Positions 56,255 through 64,000 are shown, counted from the stretch's first letter. The stretch: DNA of 64,000 bases from Nitrospiraceae bacterium (GCA_919902505.1 CAKKRE010000016.1:359737-423736); one strand, 5' to 3'. A program made the numbers and translations. Notes: generated by a model not told the origin, from the letters alone.

Positions 56255-57256
56255 ATGCCTGAACTGAGAAGAGACCCGATCGTCGGCCGCTGGGTCATCA
56301 TTTCAACTGAACGGGGCGGACGCCCCCAAGATGTGTCTATGCCGTCGGCGGCGCTTCCTTCCGCGTCCATGTGTCCGTTTTGCCCAGGGCAGGAACGTCT
56401 GACGCCGAAAGAGATCCTCGCCTATCGGCCTCATGCCTCGGAACCGGACAGCCCGAATTGGACCGTGCGGGTCATCCCCAATAAGTTTCCCGCGCTGCAT
56501 GTCGAAGGCGACATGGGACGCGAAGGCCTCGGCCTCTACGATCGCATGAACGGGATCGGCGCCCACGAAGTCATCATCGAAACCCCCAATCACAAGGAAA
56601 ACCTCGCCGACCTGCCGGCAAACCGGGTGGAGGATGTGCTCTGGGCCTATCGCGACCGGATTCTCGACCTCAAGAAGGATCTTCGCCTCCGGTATATTCT
56701 GATCTTCAAAAATCAGGGCGCCACGGCGGGCGCCACGTTGGAGCATAGCCACTCTCAGCTTATCGCCCTGCCGGTCGTGCCCACCAGCGTCCTCGAAGAA
56801 ATCGACGGATGCCGGCAGCATTTCCAGCAGAAGGAACGCTGCATCTATTGCGACATCCTGCGGCAGGAATCGTCGGAAGGCACCCGCGTGGTGCTGGAGA
56901 ACCCGGAGTTTGTCTGCCTGACCCCCTACGCGCCCCGCTTTCCGTTTGAAATGTGGATTCTCCCCAAGCGTCACGCAGGATATTTCGAAGAGTGCCAACG
57001 TGCGCAGTTCGAGTTTCTGGCGCCCATGCTGGGCGAAGCGTTACGCCGGATGGATGCCGTGCTGGCTCGACCGGCCTACAACTTCATCCTGCACAGCTCG
57101 CCGCTGCACGAAAAAACCGGGGACTACTATCATTGGCACATCGAGATCATCCCCAAACTCACCCAGGTGGCCGGATTTGAATGGGGCACCGGGTTTTACA
57201 TCAACCCGGTCTCCCCGGAAGAAGCGGCGAAGGCCCTGCGCGACGCGGAGATTTGA
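56255..57256 (+). CDS. galT: Galactose-1-phosphate uridylyltransferase family protein
   Basis: 333 residues from ATG at 56255, set by AGAGGAG. RRDPIVGRWVIIS opens the domain; SMCPFCPGQE holds zinc ligands and EHSHSQLIALP is the HxH/Q catalytic site where His is uridylylated. The second histidine-triad half ends with HWHIEIIPKLTQVAGFEWGTG. It exchanges UMP between sugar phosphates; the bacterial group also includes ADP-glucose phosphorylases and other sugar-1-phosphate nucleotidylyltransferases, so galactose as substrate is not certain. It follows the GH57 gene by 102 bp. Confidence 0.9.
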   Translation: MPELRRDPIVGRWVIISTERGGRPQDVSMPSAALPSASMCPFCPGQERLTPKEILAYRPHASEPDSPNWTVRVIPNKFPALHVEGDMGREGLGLYDRMNGIGAHEVIIETPNHKENLADLPANRVEDVLWAYRDRILDLKKDLRLRYILIFKNQGATAGATLEHSHSQLIALPVVPTSVLEEIDGCRQHFQQKERCIYCDILRQESSEGTRVVLENPEFVCLTPYAPRFPFEMWILPKRHAGYFEECQRAQFEFLAPMLGEALRRMDAVLARPAYNFILHSSPLHEKTGDYYHWHIEIIPKLTQVAGFEWGTGFYINPVSPEEAAKALRDAEI

Positions 57257-57368
57257 TCGAATCATACGGCCGTCTTTCCCCAGATTGGAGTGGGTCACGC
57301 CCTCTTGGACTCATTCCCACTGCCTCATACCGTTTGCAATCCCGCACAGCGCAGCCGTATCATCGCCC

Positions 57369-57566
57369 ATGCTTATTCAGCTCAGTCATCCGCAACGGCA
57401 AGTCGAAATCAAAGGTCCCAAACGCACCAAGGACGTGCTGCGTGAACTCAATTTGGTCATTGAGGCGCATCTCGTCATCCGGGGCGATGAACTCGTCACG
57501 GAAGATGAAATGCTCGCCGACGCCGACCAGATTGAAATCCGGCCGGTCATCTCGGGAGGAGTATAG
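57369..57566 (+). CDS. ThiS/MoaD-like sulfur-carrier protein
   Basis: 65 residues, ATG at 57369. The ubiquitin-like beta-grasp pattern is clear: a beta hairpin start, TKDVLRELNL helix, HLVIRGDELVTEDEML, and DADQIEIRPVISGGV at the end. The C-terminal Gly-Gly that is adenylated and thiocarboxylated in ThiS, MoaD and TtuB is present, but one extra Val follows. The gene directly downstream encodes a TtuA-like tRNA thiolase, so it most likely serves as its sulfur donor (TtuB-like). Confidence 0.85.
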   Translation: MLIQLSHPQRQVEIKGPKRTKDVLRELNLVIEAHLVIRGDELVTEDEMLADADQIEIRPVISGGV

Positions 57567-57569
57567 CCA

Positions 57570-57597
57570 TCAGCGGTCAGCAATCAGCTCTCAGCCG
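57570..57597 (+). repeat. TCAGCNN heptamer repeat between ThiS-like and ttuA-like genes
   Basis: Four consecutive 7-bp units: TCAGCGG, TCAGCAA, TCAGCTC, TCAGCCG. An inverted, degenerate set lies at about 57640-57660 (GGCTGAACACTGACAGC), giving a possible long hairpin. Confidence 0.78.
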
Positions 57598-57668
57598 AGA
57601 GATCGACGTAACGCGATCGCTTCTGTCGCTGAAAGCCGGCGGCTGAACACTGACAGCGTGATGAAACC

Positions 57669-58607
57669 ATGAATTGCGGCAAGTGCAAGACCAAAGCCGT
57701 CATCAGCCTCCCGCGACACAATGCCGCCTTCTGCAAAGGCTGCTTTACGACCTTTGTGCACGAGCAGGTCGCGCGCGCGATAAAGTCGTTCAAGATGTTT
57801 ACGCCCGAGGACCGCATCCTGGTGGCCGTCTCGGGCGGTAAAGACAGCCTCGCCCTGTGGCATATCCTGCTGACCCTCGGCTACCGCGCCGACGCGCTCT
57901 ATGTGAATCTCGGCATCGGCGGCTACTCCGAGGAATCGCACCGGAAGGTGCGCCACTATGCCGACACCGTGGCCGCCGCCCATGGCGCGAAACTGATGGT
58001 GCATGTCGTCGAGCAGGAAGCCGGCGCCGGCATTCGTGAATTGGCGACCGTTCTTCATCGCCCGACCTGTTCGACGTGCGGGACCATCAAGCGGTATCAG
58101 TTCAATCGTGCTGCGGTGGAACAGGACTATGACGTGATGGCCACGGGCCACAATCTGGACGACGAAGCCGCGCGCCTCTTAGGCAATGTGCTGCACTGGC
58201 AGGATGAATATCTGGACAAACAGGGGCCGACCCTCCCTGCCTCCGTCGAAGGCTTTGCCAAGAAAGTAAAGCCGCTCTGCCGGCTGTCGGAGCGTGAGAT
58301 CGCCGCCTACGCGGTCGTCAATCGCATCGATTACATCGTCGAAGAATGCCCCATGGCTAAAGGATCTAAGATGATCCTCTATAAAGAGGTCCTCAACCGG
58401 CTGGAAACAGAATCGCCGGGCACGAAGCAACGCTTTTATTGGGGCTTTCTGGAAAAGCAGGACAAGCCGGACGTGCCCAAGGAATCCATGGCCGAGAAAG
58501 ACCAACGAACCCTGCACCCCTGCCAATCCTGCGGACAGCCCACCACCGCCGATACCTGCTCCTACTGCAAGATGATGGCAAAAGCCAAGACCGCGACGCC
58601 GCGCTGA
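57669..58607 (+). CDS. ttuA: TtuA/TIGR00269-family tRNA 2-thiolation protein
   Basis: 312 residues. N-terminal zinc finger Cys3/Cys6/Cys22/Cys25, PP-loop VSGGKDS (55-60), and the three cysteines that hold the [4Fe-4S] cluster in TtuA: Cys134 and Cys137 (PTCSTCG) and Cys227 (EECPMAK). A second zinc finger CQSC...CSYC lies near the C-terminus. The group thiolates a uridine in tRNA with sulfur carried by a ThiS-like protein, here probably the product of the gene just upstream. In Thermus the product is s2T54, which stabilises tRNA at high temperature; in other lineages the target may be another uridine. Confidence 0.9.
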   Translation: MNCGKCKTKAVISLPRHNAAFCKGCFTTFVHEQVARAIKSFKMFTPEDRILVAVSGGKDSLALWHILLTLGYRADALYVNLGIGGYSEESHRKVRHYADTVAAAHGAKLMVHVVEQEAGAGIRELATVLHRPTCSTCGTIKRYQFNRAAVEQDYDVMATGHNLDDEAARLLGNVLHWQDEYLDKQGPTLPASVEGFAKKVKPLCRLSEREIAAYAVVNRIDYIVEECPMAKGSKMILYKEVLNRLETESPGTKQRFYWGFLEKQDKPDVPKESMAEKDQRTLHPCQSCGQPTTADTCSYCKMMAKAKTATPR

Positions 58608-58891
58608 TCACACACAAGCCCCTATTTCCCGATCGAGTCTCGTCCTATTTCGCCGTTCGATCGTCTTCACTCCGCGTACGTTCGCGTGCCTGGCGGCACA
58701 ACCTACCCCTGGATCGTCATAACGCGAGAGGTGGAAATATGCATCTGTGCCTCACCCGCCAACAGTGCGTAGCCAAAGAGCACGCCACGTAAGCATGGAC
58801 AGAACAAGATGTGACCACCCAGTTAGCTTTCTGATTTGTTCGGCTAGTCTGGCCCGGGGGCTTCAGCGTCCGACCAGCGTCCGACCAGCCC

Positions 58892-59857
58892 CTACCGCCC
58901 CACTCGCTCCATCTTTCGCCATTCTTGGGTCGAGCCCACGTTGGGATTGGCGCTGGGATCGTCCGTGCCCTTTATATGGTCCTGTCGATCGATCCAATAG
59001 TATTTGAAGGTGGTCGGTAATTCCAACGGCTGGCTGGTCCCATAGGGATTGGCATAGGTCTGCACGGCGCCCAGATTTTCTTGGAACGCGAAGTTCTTTC
59101 GATCTTGGCCGGCGTTTCGCTCGTCCGTCACCTGCTGCCACGTCTTCCGCGACCAGTCCCGATACTGCCGCGCCGCTTCGGCAAACGAGGTGGAGTTGCT
59201 AAGATTCTGCTGCATAATGCCGCGCATGCCGAACGCCGCGCCGTTGGTGGCCGAGATCTGATCCGCCACCTGCGGAAGCCAGGTGGCGTAGCCCTCCCAT
59301 TGATCTGCCGCCGACAAAGCGGCCGTCATCGCCATGGTGGCGGAATCGTAGGCCAGCGCAATCGAGACCTTCGCCACGCCTCTGCTCGGAAGGCCTCCAA
59401 TGAAATAACTGACCTCGAACTCGTAGGCCTGCTGGAATCCGGCCACAGGTCTGGCTGGCCGTCCCCCGCTCACCTGCAAGTTCAGCGGCTGCAGCGCACG
59501 GAGTGTGTCGTACGCGAATTGCCTCGGCGGATAATTCGGCGGCACCCCCGCATTGCCCACCATCACCGTGATGGCCTTGGAGTCCGGCGCCACCAGCGTC
59601 AGCGCAAACTGCCCGTCTTCCCCCACGCGCCAATCCGGCGGCATGGCAAACGAAAAGAACTGTCCCTGACCGATGCGCAATTCTTCCGGCGGCCGCACCG
59701 CTTTGCCGCCACCAGGGCCGACAGGTTTCCCTGGCTGGACCGGGTGAAACTTGGCCATTGCATCGCCAGCGAAGGCAGCGGTGTCCCACGACCATCCGAT
59801 TCCGAGCGTCACGGTCGCGACCGCAAGCGTCATCCACTGAATAGCTGTCATTCTCAT
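58892..59857 (-). CDS. Secreted protein of unknown function
   Basis: 321 residues from ATG at 59857, with GAAGGAG upstream. A signal peptide covers about 1-30 (TLAVATVTLGIGW, cleavage near AFA). The mature protein is mostly one domain with a Gly/Pro-rich N-terminal stretch, then ITVMVGNAGVPPNYPPR and a helical region with RDWSRKTWQQVTDERN. The last part ends with KYYWIDRQDHIKGTDDPSANP, a motif seen in proteins of unknown function with a Trp-Lys-Glu-like tail. Not recognised. It borders the mobile region on its right. Confidence 0.65.
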   Translation of the reverse strand: MRMTAIQWMTLAVATVTLGIGWSWDTAAFAGDAMAKFHPVQPGKPVGPGGGKAVRPPEELRIGQGQFFSFAMPPDWRVGEDGQFALTLVAPDSKAITVMVGNAGVPPNYPPRQFAYDTLRALQPLNLQVSGGRPARPVAGFQQAYEFEVSYFIGGLPSRGVAKVSIALAYDSATMAMTAALSAADQWEGYATWLPQVADQISATNGAAFGMRGIMQQNLSNSTSFAEAARQYRDWSRKTWQQVTDERNAGQDRKNFAFQENLGAVQTYANPYGTSQPLELPTTFKYYWIDRQDHIKGTDDPSANPNVGSTQEWRKMERVGR

Positions 59858-59885
59858 TGTGAGCTCCTTCAAATTTCACAGGTTG

Positions 59886-60312
59886 GGGACAGGTCTTGCT
59901 GTGTACCTCCGTGTCTTCCGGGCGGATTCACAATATGACTGATCGTCAAATAGTGTACGTCCACGGCTCGACCGATCACGAACAGCAGTGGACGTGCCTT
60001 CGGAGAATGACGGCGGAAGACGACGCGATCAAGCCCCCAAGGAACCGATGCCGGTCCTCGTCATCCAAGAAGATGCCTTGCCGTGCATTGCCCAGGGCGG
60101 TGACGTGGTAGAGGGGCCATGGGATATTCGATACGCAGCGAGCGCACCGTTGAACGTGCGCTACCACACCGACATACACAACACAATGGCCAAAGAGGGT
60201 CGTGCAATCCAACAATCCCCTTCCTAGTCGACGCGGGGGGGGCAGCACGGCGGACGTATCGGACCGTTGGCTCAGTGTCCCGACGCGAGCGCGTATGTGC
60301 GATTGCAAGACC
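59886..60312. mobile_element. Decayed REP-associated transposon remnant
   Basis: Framed by ACAGGTCTTGCTGTG (59888-59902) and by GATTGCAAGACCCC (60301-60314), which are degenerate versions of the TCAGGTCTTGCAATCA ends of the intact element at 61624. It contains the transposase fragment at 59990-60145 and a second REP-like palindrome at 60198-60312. The whole unit is no longer able to move by itself. Confidence 0.6.
59990..60145 (-). pseudogene. REP-associated tyrosine transposase (RAYT/Y1-type) fragment
   Basis: On the minus strand the sequence reads LRIEYPMAPL, then after a one-base frameshift PLYHVTALGNARQGIFLDDEDRHRFLGGL. This is the well known N-terminal segment of RAYT proteins (family pattern PLRIEYPGALYHVTARGN...IFLDDEDRQRFL). 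The metal-binding HxH and catalytic Tyr regions are missing or in ruins. RAYTs mobilise REP palindromes, which fits the flanking sequences. Confidence 0.8.
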
Positions 60313-60718
60313 CCATCGTGCTGCTATCTGTTGTGATGCTCGTTCTCGGGGGTCGTCCAGATCTTGTGAAGGCGGAGGAGATCACCCCTAACACCCTCCC
60401 GGCCATTGAGCCACCACTGCGGAGATGCCGTTTGTCGAGGGACAAGGCTCCAGTCCCCTCTTGTTACATACGTCGGCTGCCTGTCGTCAGGCATTGCCCA
60501 AGGCGCAACTCTCGTTTGCCAAGAGTCACGCCCACATGTTGCAAAGGCTGGCTGTTCGGCCGACATCCGATCCGGTGATCGACATCACAAACCGATATGG
60601 CACCAGGACACGTGTCTGCACAGTGACTATCAGGCTCATGTGGCCGACGGTGTACACCTATCCTCCTATCAAGCTTGCAACGGATTACGATAGACGATAT
60701 CGGGAGTACTTCAGGTAG
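60303..60718 (+). pseudogene. Broken small secreted-protein gene
   Basis: A hydrophobic, signal-like stretch (QDPIVLLSVVMLVLGGRPDL...AEE) starts inside the REP palindrome at about 60303; after about 40 codons the frame must shift to continue as the segment ending SDPVIDITNRYGTRTRVCTV and DYDRRYREYFR, stop at 60718. This suggests a gene for a small exported protein that lost its promoter and frame. No family was recognised. Confidence 0.35.
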
Positions 60719-60815
60719 CAAATCGGCACTCGATGTTGAGCATGTGAGCGTTCGCCATTGCCCATGCCGCCCCGGTCACGCGAGACGCGTATGCCTCTCG
60801 CGATGACTTCCAGGC

Positions 60816-60844
60816 TTGACAGCCGGCACTAGTCGCCATAAACT
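60816..60844 (+). promoter_or_regulatory. Sigma70-type promoter of the small two-gene operon
   Basis: TTGACA (60816-60821) and TAAACT (60839-60844) are 17 bp apart, 42 bp upstream of the first ATG. Confidence 0.7.
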
Positions 60845-60886
60845 AAACATGTGCAGGACAGGCACATGTTCAGCGAGGAGGTGTCT

Positions 60887-61186
60887 ATGCCGATCGCATC
60901 TAAACGCATCCCGGTTCTTGTTACCAAAGGGGACAAGACACGGTTCGAAAAAAAAGCTAAGTCATTTGGATTTCGGTCCATGAGTGAATTTGCTCGTACA
61001 GCCATGAACCGCTTCGATCATCGTACGCCGACCGACGCCGCCGCATTCGAGGGCTTGCTCAAGACAGTCAGAGACGGAACTCAAGAGGCAGAACGTGCGA
61101 TCGATCACACGCTCGCTCGCTGTGATGCTTCGAATAAACGCATGGCTGCCCTTGACCACTGGATGCACCAGAAGGGATATCTCTGA
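60887..61186 (+). CDS. Ribbon-helix-helix-like small protein
   Basis: 99 residues from ATG at 60887, set by GAGGAGG. The N-terminal half reads like an RHH/mobilisation-protein fold: RIPVLVTKGDKTRFEKKAKSFGF then SMSEFARTAMNRF, as in MobC or plasmid-type DNA-binding proteins. The C-terminal half is helical (LLKTVRDGTQEAERAIDHTL). It may bind DNA and regulate its own operon. The stop overlaps the next start (TGATG). Confidence 0.7.
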   Translation: MPIASKRIPVLVTKGDKTRFEKKAKSFGFRSMSEFARTAMNRFDHRTPTDAAAFEGLLKTVRDGTQEAERAIDHTLARCDASNKRMAALDHWMHQKGYL

Positions 61187-61410
61187 TGGGTTGGGCCGAG
61201 AAAGCGTTCGATGCCTTTCGAGATGTGCTGCGTTTACAGGACAAAGTGCAATCTCTCTCCACGAGAGTGGAGGCACAGCAGAGCAAGATCGAATCGCTCA
61301 ATCTGGACGTCGCTCAGCTAAAAATGGCGGTGACGATTCTGCTTGGGCAAAGCGGCGTCCGAATGCCTCCAAAGCCCCCATTTGAACCTCCTAGTCTCCC
61401 TGGCCGCTAG
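61186..61410 (+). CDS. Short coiled-coil protein, second gene of the operon
   Basis: 74 residues. The start overlaps the upstream stop. Residues about 15-50 form a heptad coiled coil (LQDKVQSLSTRVEAQQSKIESL), then a hydrophobic patch LKMAVTILLGQ and a Pro-rich tail. Not recognised. The overlap and shared promoter suggest it functions with the upstream RHH-like protein. Confidence 0.65.
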   Translation: MGWAEKAFDAFRDVLRLQDKVQSLSTRVEAQQSKIESLNLDVAQLKMAVTILLGQSGVRMPPKPPFEPPSLPGR

Positions 61411-61623
61411 TTCCATTCATTCCCCTTCTGCGCCTCATCCATAACGTTGTTCAGTCACCGTCCTTCAATGCGGCTCGCTACGCTCGCTCGGTCGCGTGTC
61501 GGATCAGAGAACCGTGGACGCGTTGGCCCGTCTCCATGCGCGCGACCGCGAGGAGGAGAGGAAGGACACCGGAGCCATCGCGCGAGCGATCCGGGCGGGA
61601 CAGACACGGGCGGGTCAAGGAGC

Positions 61624-61747
61624 GTCAGGTCTTGCAATCAAACAATCCCCTTCCTAGTCGACGCGAGGGTTCGCCGCACGGCGGACGTATCGGACCGTTG
61701 ACTCAGTGTCCCGACGCGAGCGCGTATGTATGATTGCAAGACCTGAC
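61624..61747. mobile_element. MITE/REP-type element with perfect 17-bp inverted ends
   Basis: GTCAGGTCTTGCAATCA (61624-61640) and its exact reverse complement at 61731-61747 frame 124 bp with internal palindromic sequence. A degenerate copy at 60198-60312 shares most of the interior. The ends match those expected of RAYT-mobilised elements. It directly abuts the orphan RHS fragment. Confidence 0.8.
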
Positions 61748-61750
61748 CCT

Positions 61751-61900
61751 ATATTGGTATGAGCAGCCGCCCAAGTGCATCATAGGTAAAGGTCGTCGTC
61801 TGATTGAGGGCGTCCTTGGTCGTGAGCAAGAGCCCCTGAGGATTGTAGGTGAAGGTGGTCACCTGGTTCAGGGCGTCGGTGATCGTCAGCGGGGCGAAAC
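61751..61900 (-). pseudogene. Orphan RHS/YD-repeat fragment
   Basis: The minus strand encodes two RHS repeats: PLTITDALNQVTTFTYNPQG and LLTTKDALNQTTTFTYDALGR. There is no start, no core and no toxin end. It lies beyond the immunity-like gene of the intact RHS locus, as displaced RHS pieces often do. Confidence 0.8.
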
Positions 61901-61906
61901 GATAAC

Positions 61907-62716
61907 TTACCGCAATTTAGATTGCGACCATTCATGAATGATTTTGACTGCCGGAGATCTCTGAATTGGTGAATCCAGGGGGTTATAACAGGTCTGAGGA
62001 GCACCTAATTCTTTGATGGCTCTACTGGATGAATATCGCACCGCAAAGTTACTGCTCTCAAGCCCGACGATAAGATTCTGCGATAAATCTGATGGCTGAC
62101 CCATGCGCCTAAAGACCATTGAGGCACTGGCTACAGCACGGATGTCAGAGTCTTTTTCTAGCAATAGACTTTTGGTTGTATCCGAAAAGGCCTTTTCTTC
62201 CGGTGCGCCTTCATATTGTTTTGTTTGTTCGACTAAATGCACGATGAGCAATCTTCGTATAGGGTCCGACTTGGTGAGCACAGCGTTACGCAGGTTGGAC
62301 GCAACAAAATCTGCGATTCTTGACCTATTTACCGATGTGTCCTCAAACCGCTCCGCGGCCTGCTTCATCACACTCTGAAAAATGCGTAACGACTCATCAC
62401 TGGCCTTTCCCTCTAATTCAAAGTACTCAATCGCCTCGCGCAAGTAACCCTTCACTTCTGGAGCTTCAGCATCAACCTTTCGACGCGTATCAGCAGGCGA
62501 ACGAGACTCGCTCTTATCAAGAAAATCAAAAACTGCGTTGGAACGCTGCTCGCAATTAGAGGAAAGAACTTCTTTAAGTGCGGGCTTCTTATCAACGCTC
62601 CGCCCATTTTGGGCATAACTCAAATCGCACCCCACGAGAAGTATGCAGCCAGAGAATAGCAGCAATCTACCGCAAGAATGAATGGCTATTCCCAATCCTA
62701 TTGATCTTGTATTCAA
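61907..62716 (-). CDS. HEAT-repeat lipoprotein, candidate immunity protein
   Basis: 269 residues if TTG at 62716 is the start, one base after the RHS stop; the open frame continues upstream only by overlapping the RHS gene. A hydrophobic segment ends in LLVGC (about Cys30), so the product is probably a lipoprotein. The body is all-helical with HEAT-like repeats, for example SDIRAVASASMVFRRMG and NFAVRYSSSRAIKELG. Genes directly after an RHS toxin tip usually encode the cognate immunity protein, and an envelope location would suit a toxin acting on lipids. The base composition is AT-richer than the RHS core. Confidence 0.65.
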   Translation of the reverse strand: MNTRSIGLGIAIHSCGRLLLFSGCILLVGCDLSYAQNGRSVDKKPALKEVLSSNCEQRSNAVFDFLDKSESRSPADTRRKVDAEAPEVKGYLREAIEYFELEGKASDESLRIFQSVMKQAAERFEDTSVNRSRIADFVASNLRNAVLTKSDPIRRLLIVHLVEQTKQYEGAPEEKAFSDTTKSLLLEKDSDIRAVASASMVFRRMGQPSDLSQNLIVGLESSNFAVRYSSSRAIKELGAPQTCYNPLDSPIQRSPAVKIIHEWSQSKLR

Positions 62717-62717
62717 C

Positions 62718-64000
62718 TTAGTTCCCAGCCCCACTTTGCGAGCAGACACATCCTTGGCGCCCAGTACGCAGAAGGAACTCATCAATGTATGACTGGGTAT
62801 CCTTGAGCGCCTGGTTAAATTCTCCTGGATGTTTTTGTGGGTCGTCCGGACTATCCCAGATCTTCCCATGTTTTTGCCATCCTGCATTTTGAGCCGAATG
62901 AGCAAGTCGGTCCTGCACTGGGTGTGAACCAGTTCCTAAAGCTCCCATTGCGCCTTGATGATCTCCTTTTAGTTCGAGTGATACCGCCAGATCCATCCAC
63001 ATGCGGACACGCCCCCCGGCTTCTTCCTCCGTACCTGGCATATAGTGATCAGGATTGTTTAACTGGTTAGACAGTCTGTCTACATGCAGATTGGCATCCA
63101 CCATTAAATCTACGTCCGTGCTAGAAAAACATCTGCTTGATGCGGCATTAATCGTCAAAGATTTATGGCCTGATGTCCACCACAGTCCCCATGGGTCTAC
63201 GAGGTTATTTGGATTGTTCAGCACATATCCATACAAATTCAGATCGCCTCCAAAAAATCGTAGCGGGTCATGCTGCAGAAACCTTCCGCTAGACGGCTCG
63301 TAGTATCGTGCCCGGTAGTAATACAGTCCCGTCTCTGCATCAAACTCGCGGCCTGTGTAGGTGTACGGCTGATCAAGATTGCCCGTCTGATCCACGATAT
63401 TGCCATAGGCATCATACGCATAGCTTTTCGCTATTGTGCCCGAGCTGTCTGTTAATTCAGTAACCGTCCCGAGCCCATCTTGGTGGTAAAAGAACGTGCT
63501 GCTGCCTTTTGTGATTGCGATCGGTTCATCAATACGCGATCCATGGGTATACCGAGCAAGCAGCGCATTACTCCCATCATATTCCAGGAGAATATCTGCT
63601 CGATCATAGACATACCGCTTAGTTTGGCCGTTGGCGACCTTTTCAATCCGCCGGCCCAAGCCATCGTAGCGATATGTGGATGTTGCCGTCGGCGTCGGGT
63701 TGCCCGCGGCGAACTCTTCGACCTTCGTGAGCCGGTTCTCGGCGTCATACGTGTATTGGGTAAAGTTCCCGGTGGCCAGTAAGGTCTTGCGCGTGAGATT
63801 CCCGTTGTCGTCGTATTGGTAGCTGTGCGTCGCATCCGCCGTGAGTTGATTGGCGGCATTGTGGGTGCTACCGCCCGTGGTGCGGTTGCCCACGGGATCG
63901 TAGGCAAACGCCTGCGGCGTGGCGAGCAAGGGGTGCGAGGCCGAAGTCAGCCGATCGAGCTGATCGTAGCCGAAGGCCTGCGGCCCACGCCGATCCGTCA
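62718..64000 (-). CDS. RHS-repeat protein with HET-C/zinc phospholipase C-like toxin tip (5' end beyond the window)
   Basis: The frame is open from the right edge to the stop at 62718 (427 codons visible). YD repeats (YQYDDNGNLTRKT, YRYDGLGRRIEKV) lead to the RHS core end RARYYEPSSGRFLQHDP and YGYVLNNPNNLVDPWGL, where cargo begins. The variable tip of about 150 residues has HKSLT, an Asp-rich DVDLMVDANLHVD, NPDHYMPG, and GTGSHPVQDRLAHS (about 62890-62935), the H-x3-D-x3-AH pattern of zinc-dependent phospholipase C and HET-C domains. Such tips are delivered by contact or secretion systems and kill neighbours. The substrate is inferred, not shown. Confidence 0.85.
   Translation of the reverse strand, partial: TDRRGPQAFGYDQLDRLTSASHPLLATPQAFAYDPVGNRTTGGSTHNAANQLTADATHSYQYDDNGNLTRKTLLATGNFTQYTYDAENRLTKVEEFAAGNPTPTATSTYRYDGLGRRIEKVANGQTKRYVYDRADILLEYDGSNALLARYTHGSRIDEPIAITKGSSTFFYHQDGLGTVTELTDSSGTIAKSYAYDAYGNIVDQTGNLDQPYTYTGREFDAETGLYYYRARYYEPSSGRFLQHDPLRFFGGDLNLYGYVLNNPNNLVDPWGLWWTSGHKSLTINAASSRCFSSTDVDLMVDANLHVDRLSNQLNNPDHYMPGTEEEAGGRVRMWMDLAVSLELKGDHQGAMGALGTGSHPVQDRLAHSAQNAGWQKHGKIWDSPDDPQKHPGEFNQALKDTQSYIDEFLLRTGRQGCVCSQSGAGN

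Overview
The window looks like a chromosomal segment of a Gram-negative bacterium with an outer membrane. It carries a complete Tol-Pal system, many lipobox proteins and a periplasmic HtrA protease, and it is GC-rich. The gene set (two-subunit glutamate synthase, GH57 enzyme, DUF1015 protein, TtuA-type tRNA thiolase with a ThiS-like partner, Tol-Pal joined to mutL-miaA) would fit Nitrospirota, most likely Nitrospira. That is inference from gene content; no rRNA gene is present to test it. I saw no CRISPR array, rRNA gene or complete insertion sequence.

Layout. 1-8.0 kb: truncated htrA, a lipoprotein, a surface-glycan-like group (GT2 glycosyltransferase, polytopic membrane protein, NodU-type carbamoyltransferase) and a lipoprotein with a caspase fold that has lost both catalytic residues. 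8.1-8.8 kb: a c-type cytochrome with its own promoter and terminator. 9.1-22.6 kb: a compact minus-strand cluster of 13 genes read tolQ-tolR-tolA-tolB-pal-two ybgF-like genes-mutL-miaA-mtnP-pfkB kinase-TPR lipoprotein-rodZ, preceded by tRNA-Val and tRNA-Asp. 23-34.7 kb: xerC/D-like recombinase, a LpoA-like binding protein, trpS, PilZ and exported bifunctional-nuclease proteins, a metallo-beta-lactamase-fold hydrolase, and secreted or membrane proteins, separated by palindromic MITE-like repeats.

34.7-39.9 kb is accessory: VapBC, a nucleotidyltransferase with a small partner, and two secreted proteins of unknown function. The last pair lies between two copies of a roughly 320-bp segment that contains the 3' end of gltD; one copy is intact gltD, the other a dead fragment. 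39.7-58.6 kb returns to housekeeping genes: gltD-gltB, a polyprenyl diphosphate synthase, DUF1015, an NtrC-type regulator, an AmgK/MurU-like peptidoglycan-recycling pair, aldo/keto reductase, VanZ, GH57, galT, and ThiS-like plus TtuA.

58.9-64 kb is a decayed and mobile end: a REP-associated transposase remnant, a MITE with perfect 17-bp ends, a small two-gene operon, an orphan RHS fragment, and a live-looking RHS toxin gene running off the right edge. Its C-terminal domain has the metal-binding signature of HET-C/zinc phospholipase C-like domains, and the next gene is a HEAT-repeat lipoprotein that I propose as its immunity protein. This pair is the best candidate for an undescribed system here. 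Two other whole-window patterns stand out: a dispersed repeat with a conserved GGCGTAC...GTACGTTGAG core (six copies), and heptanucleotide tandem repeats at five or more gene junctions.
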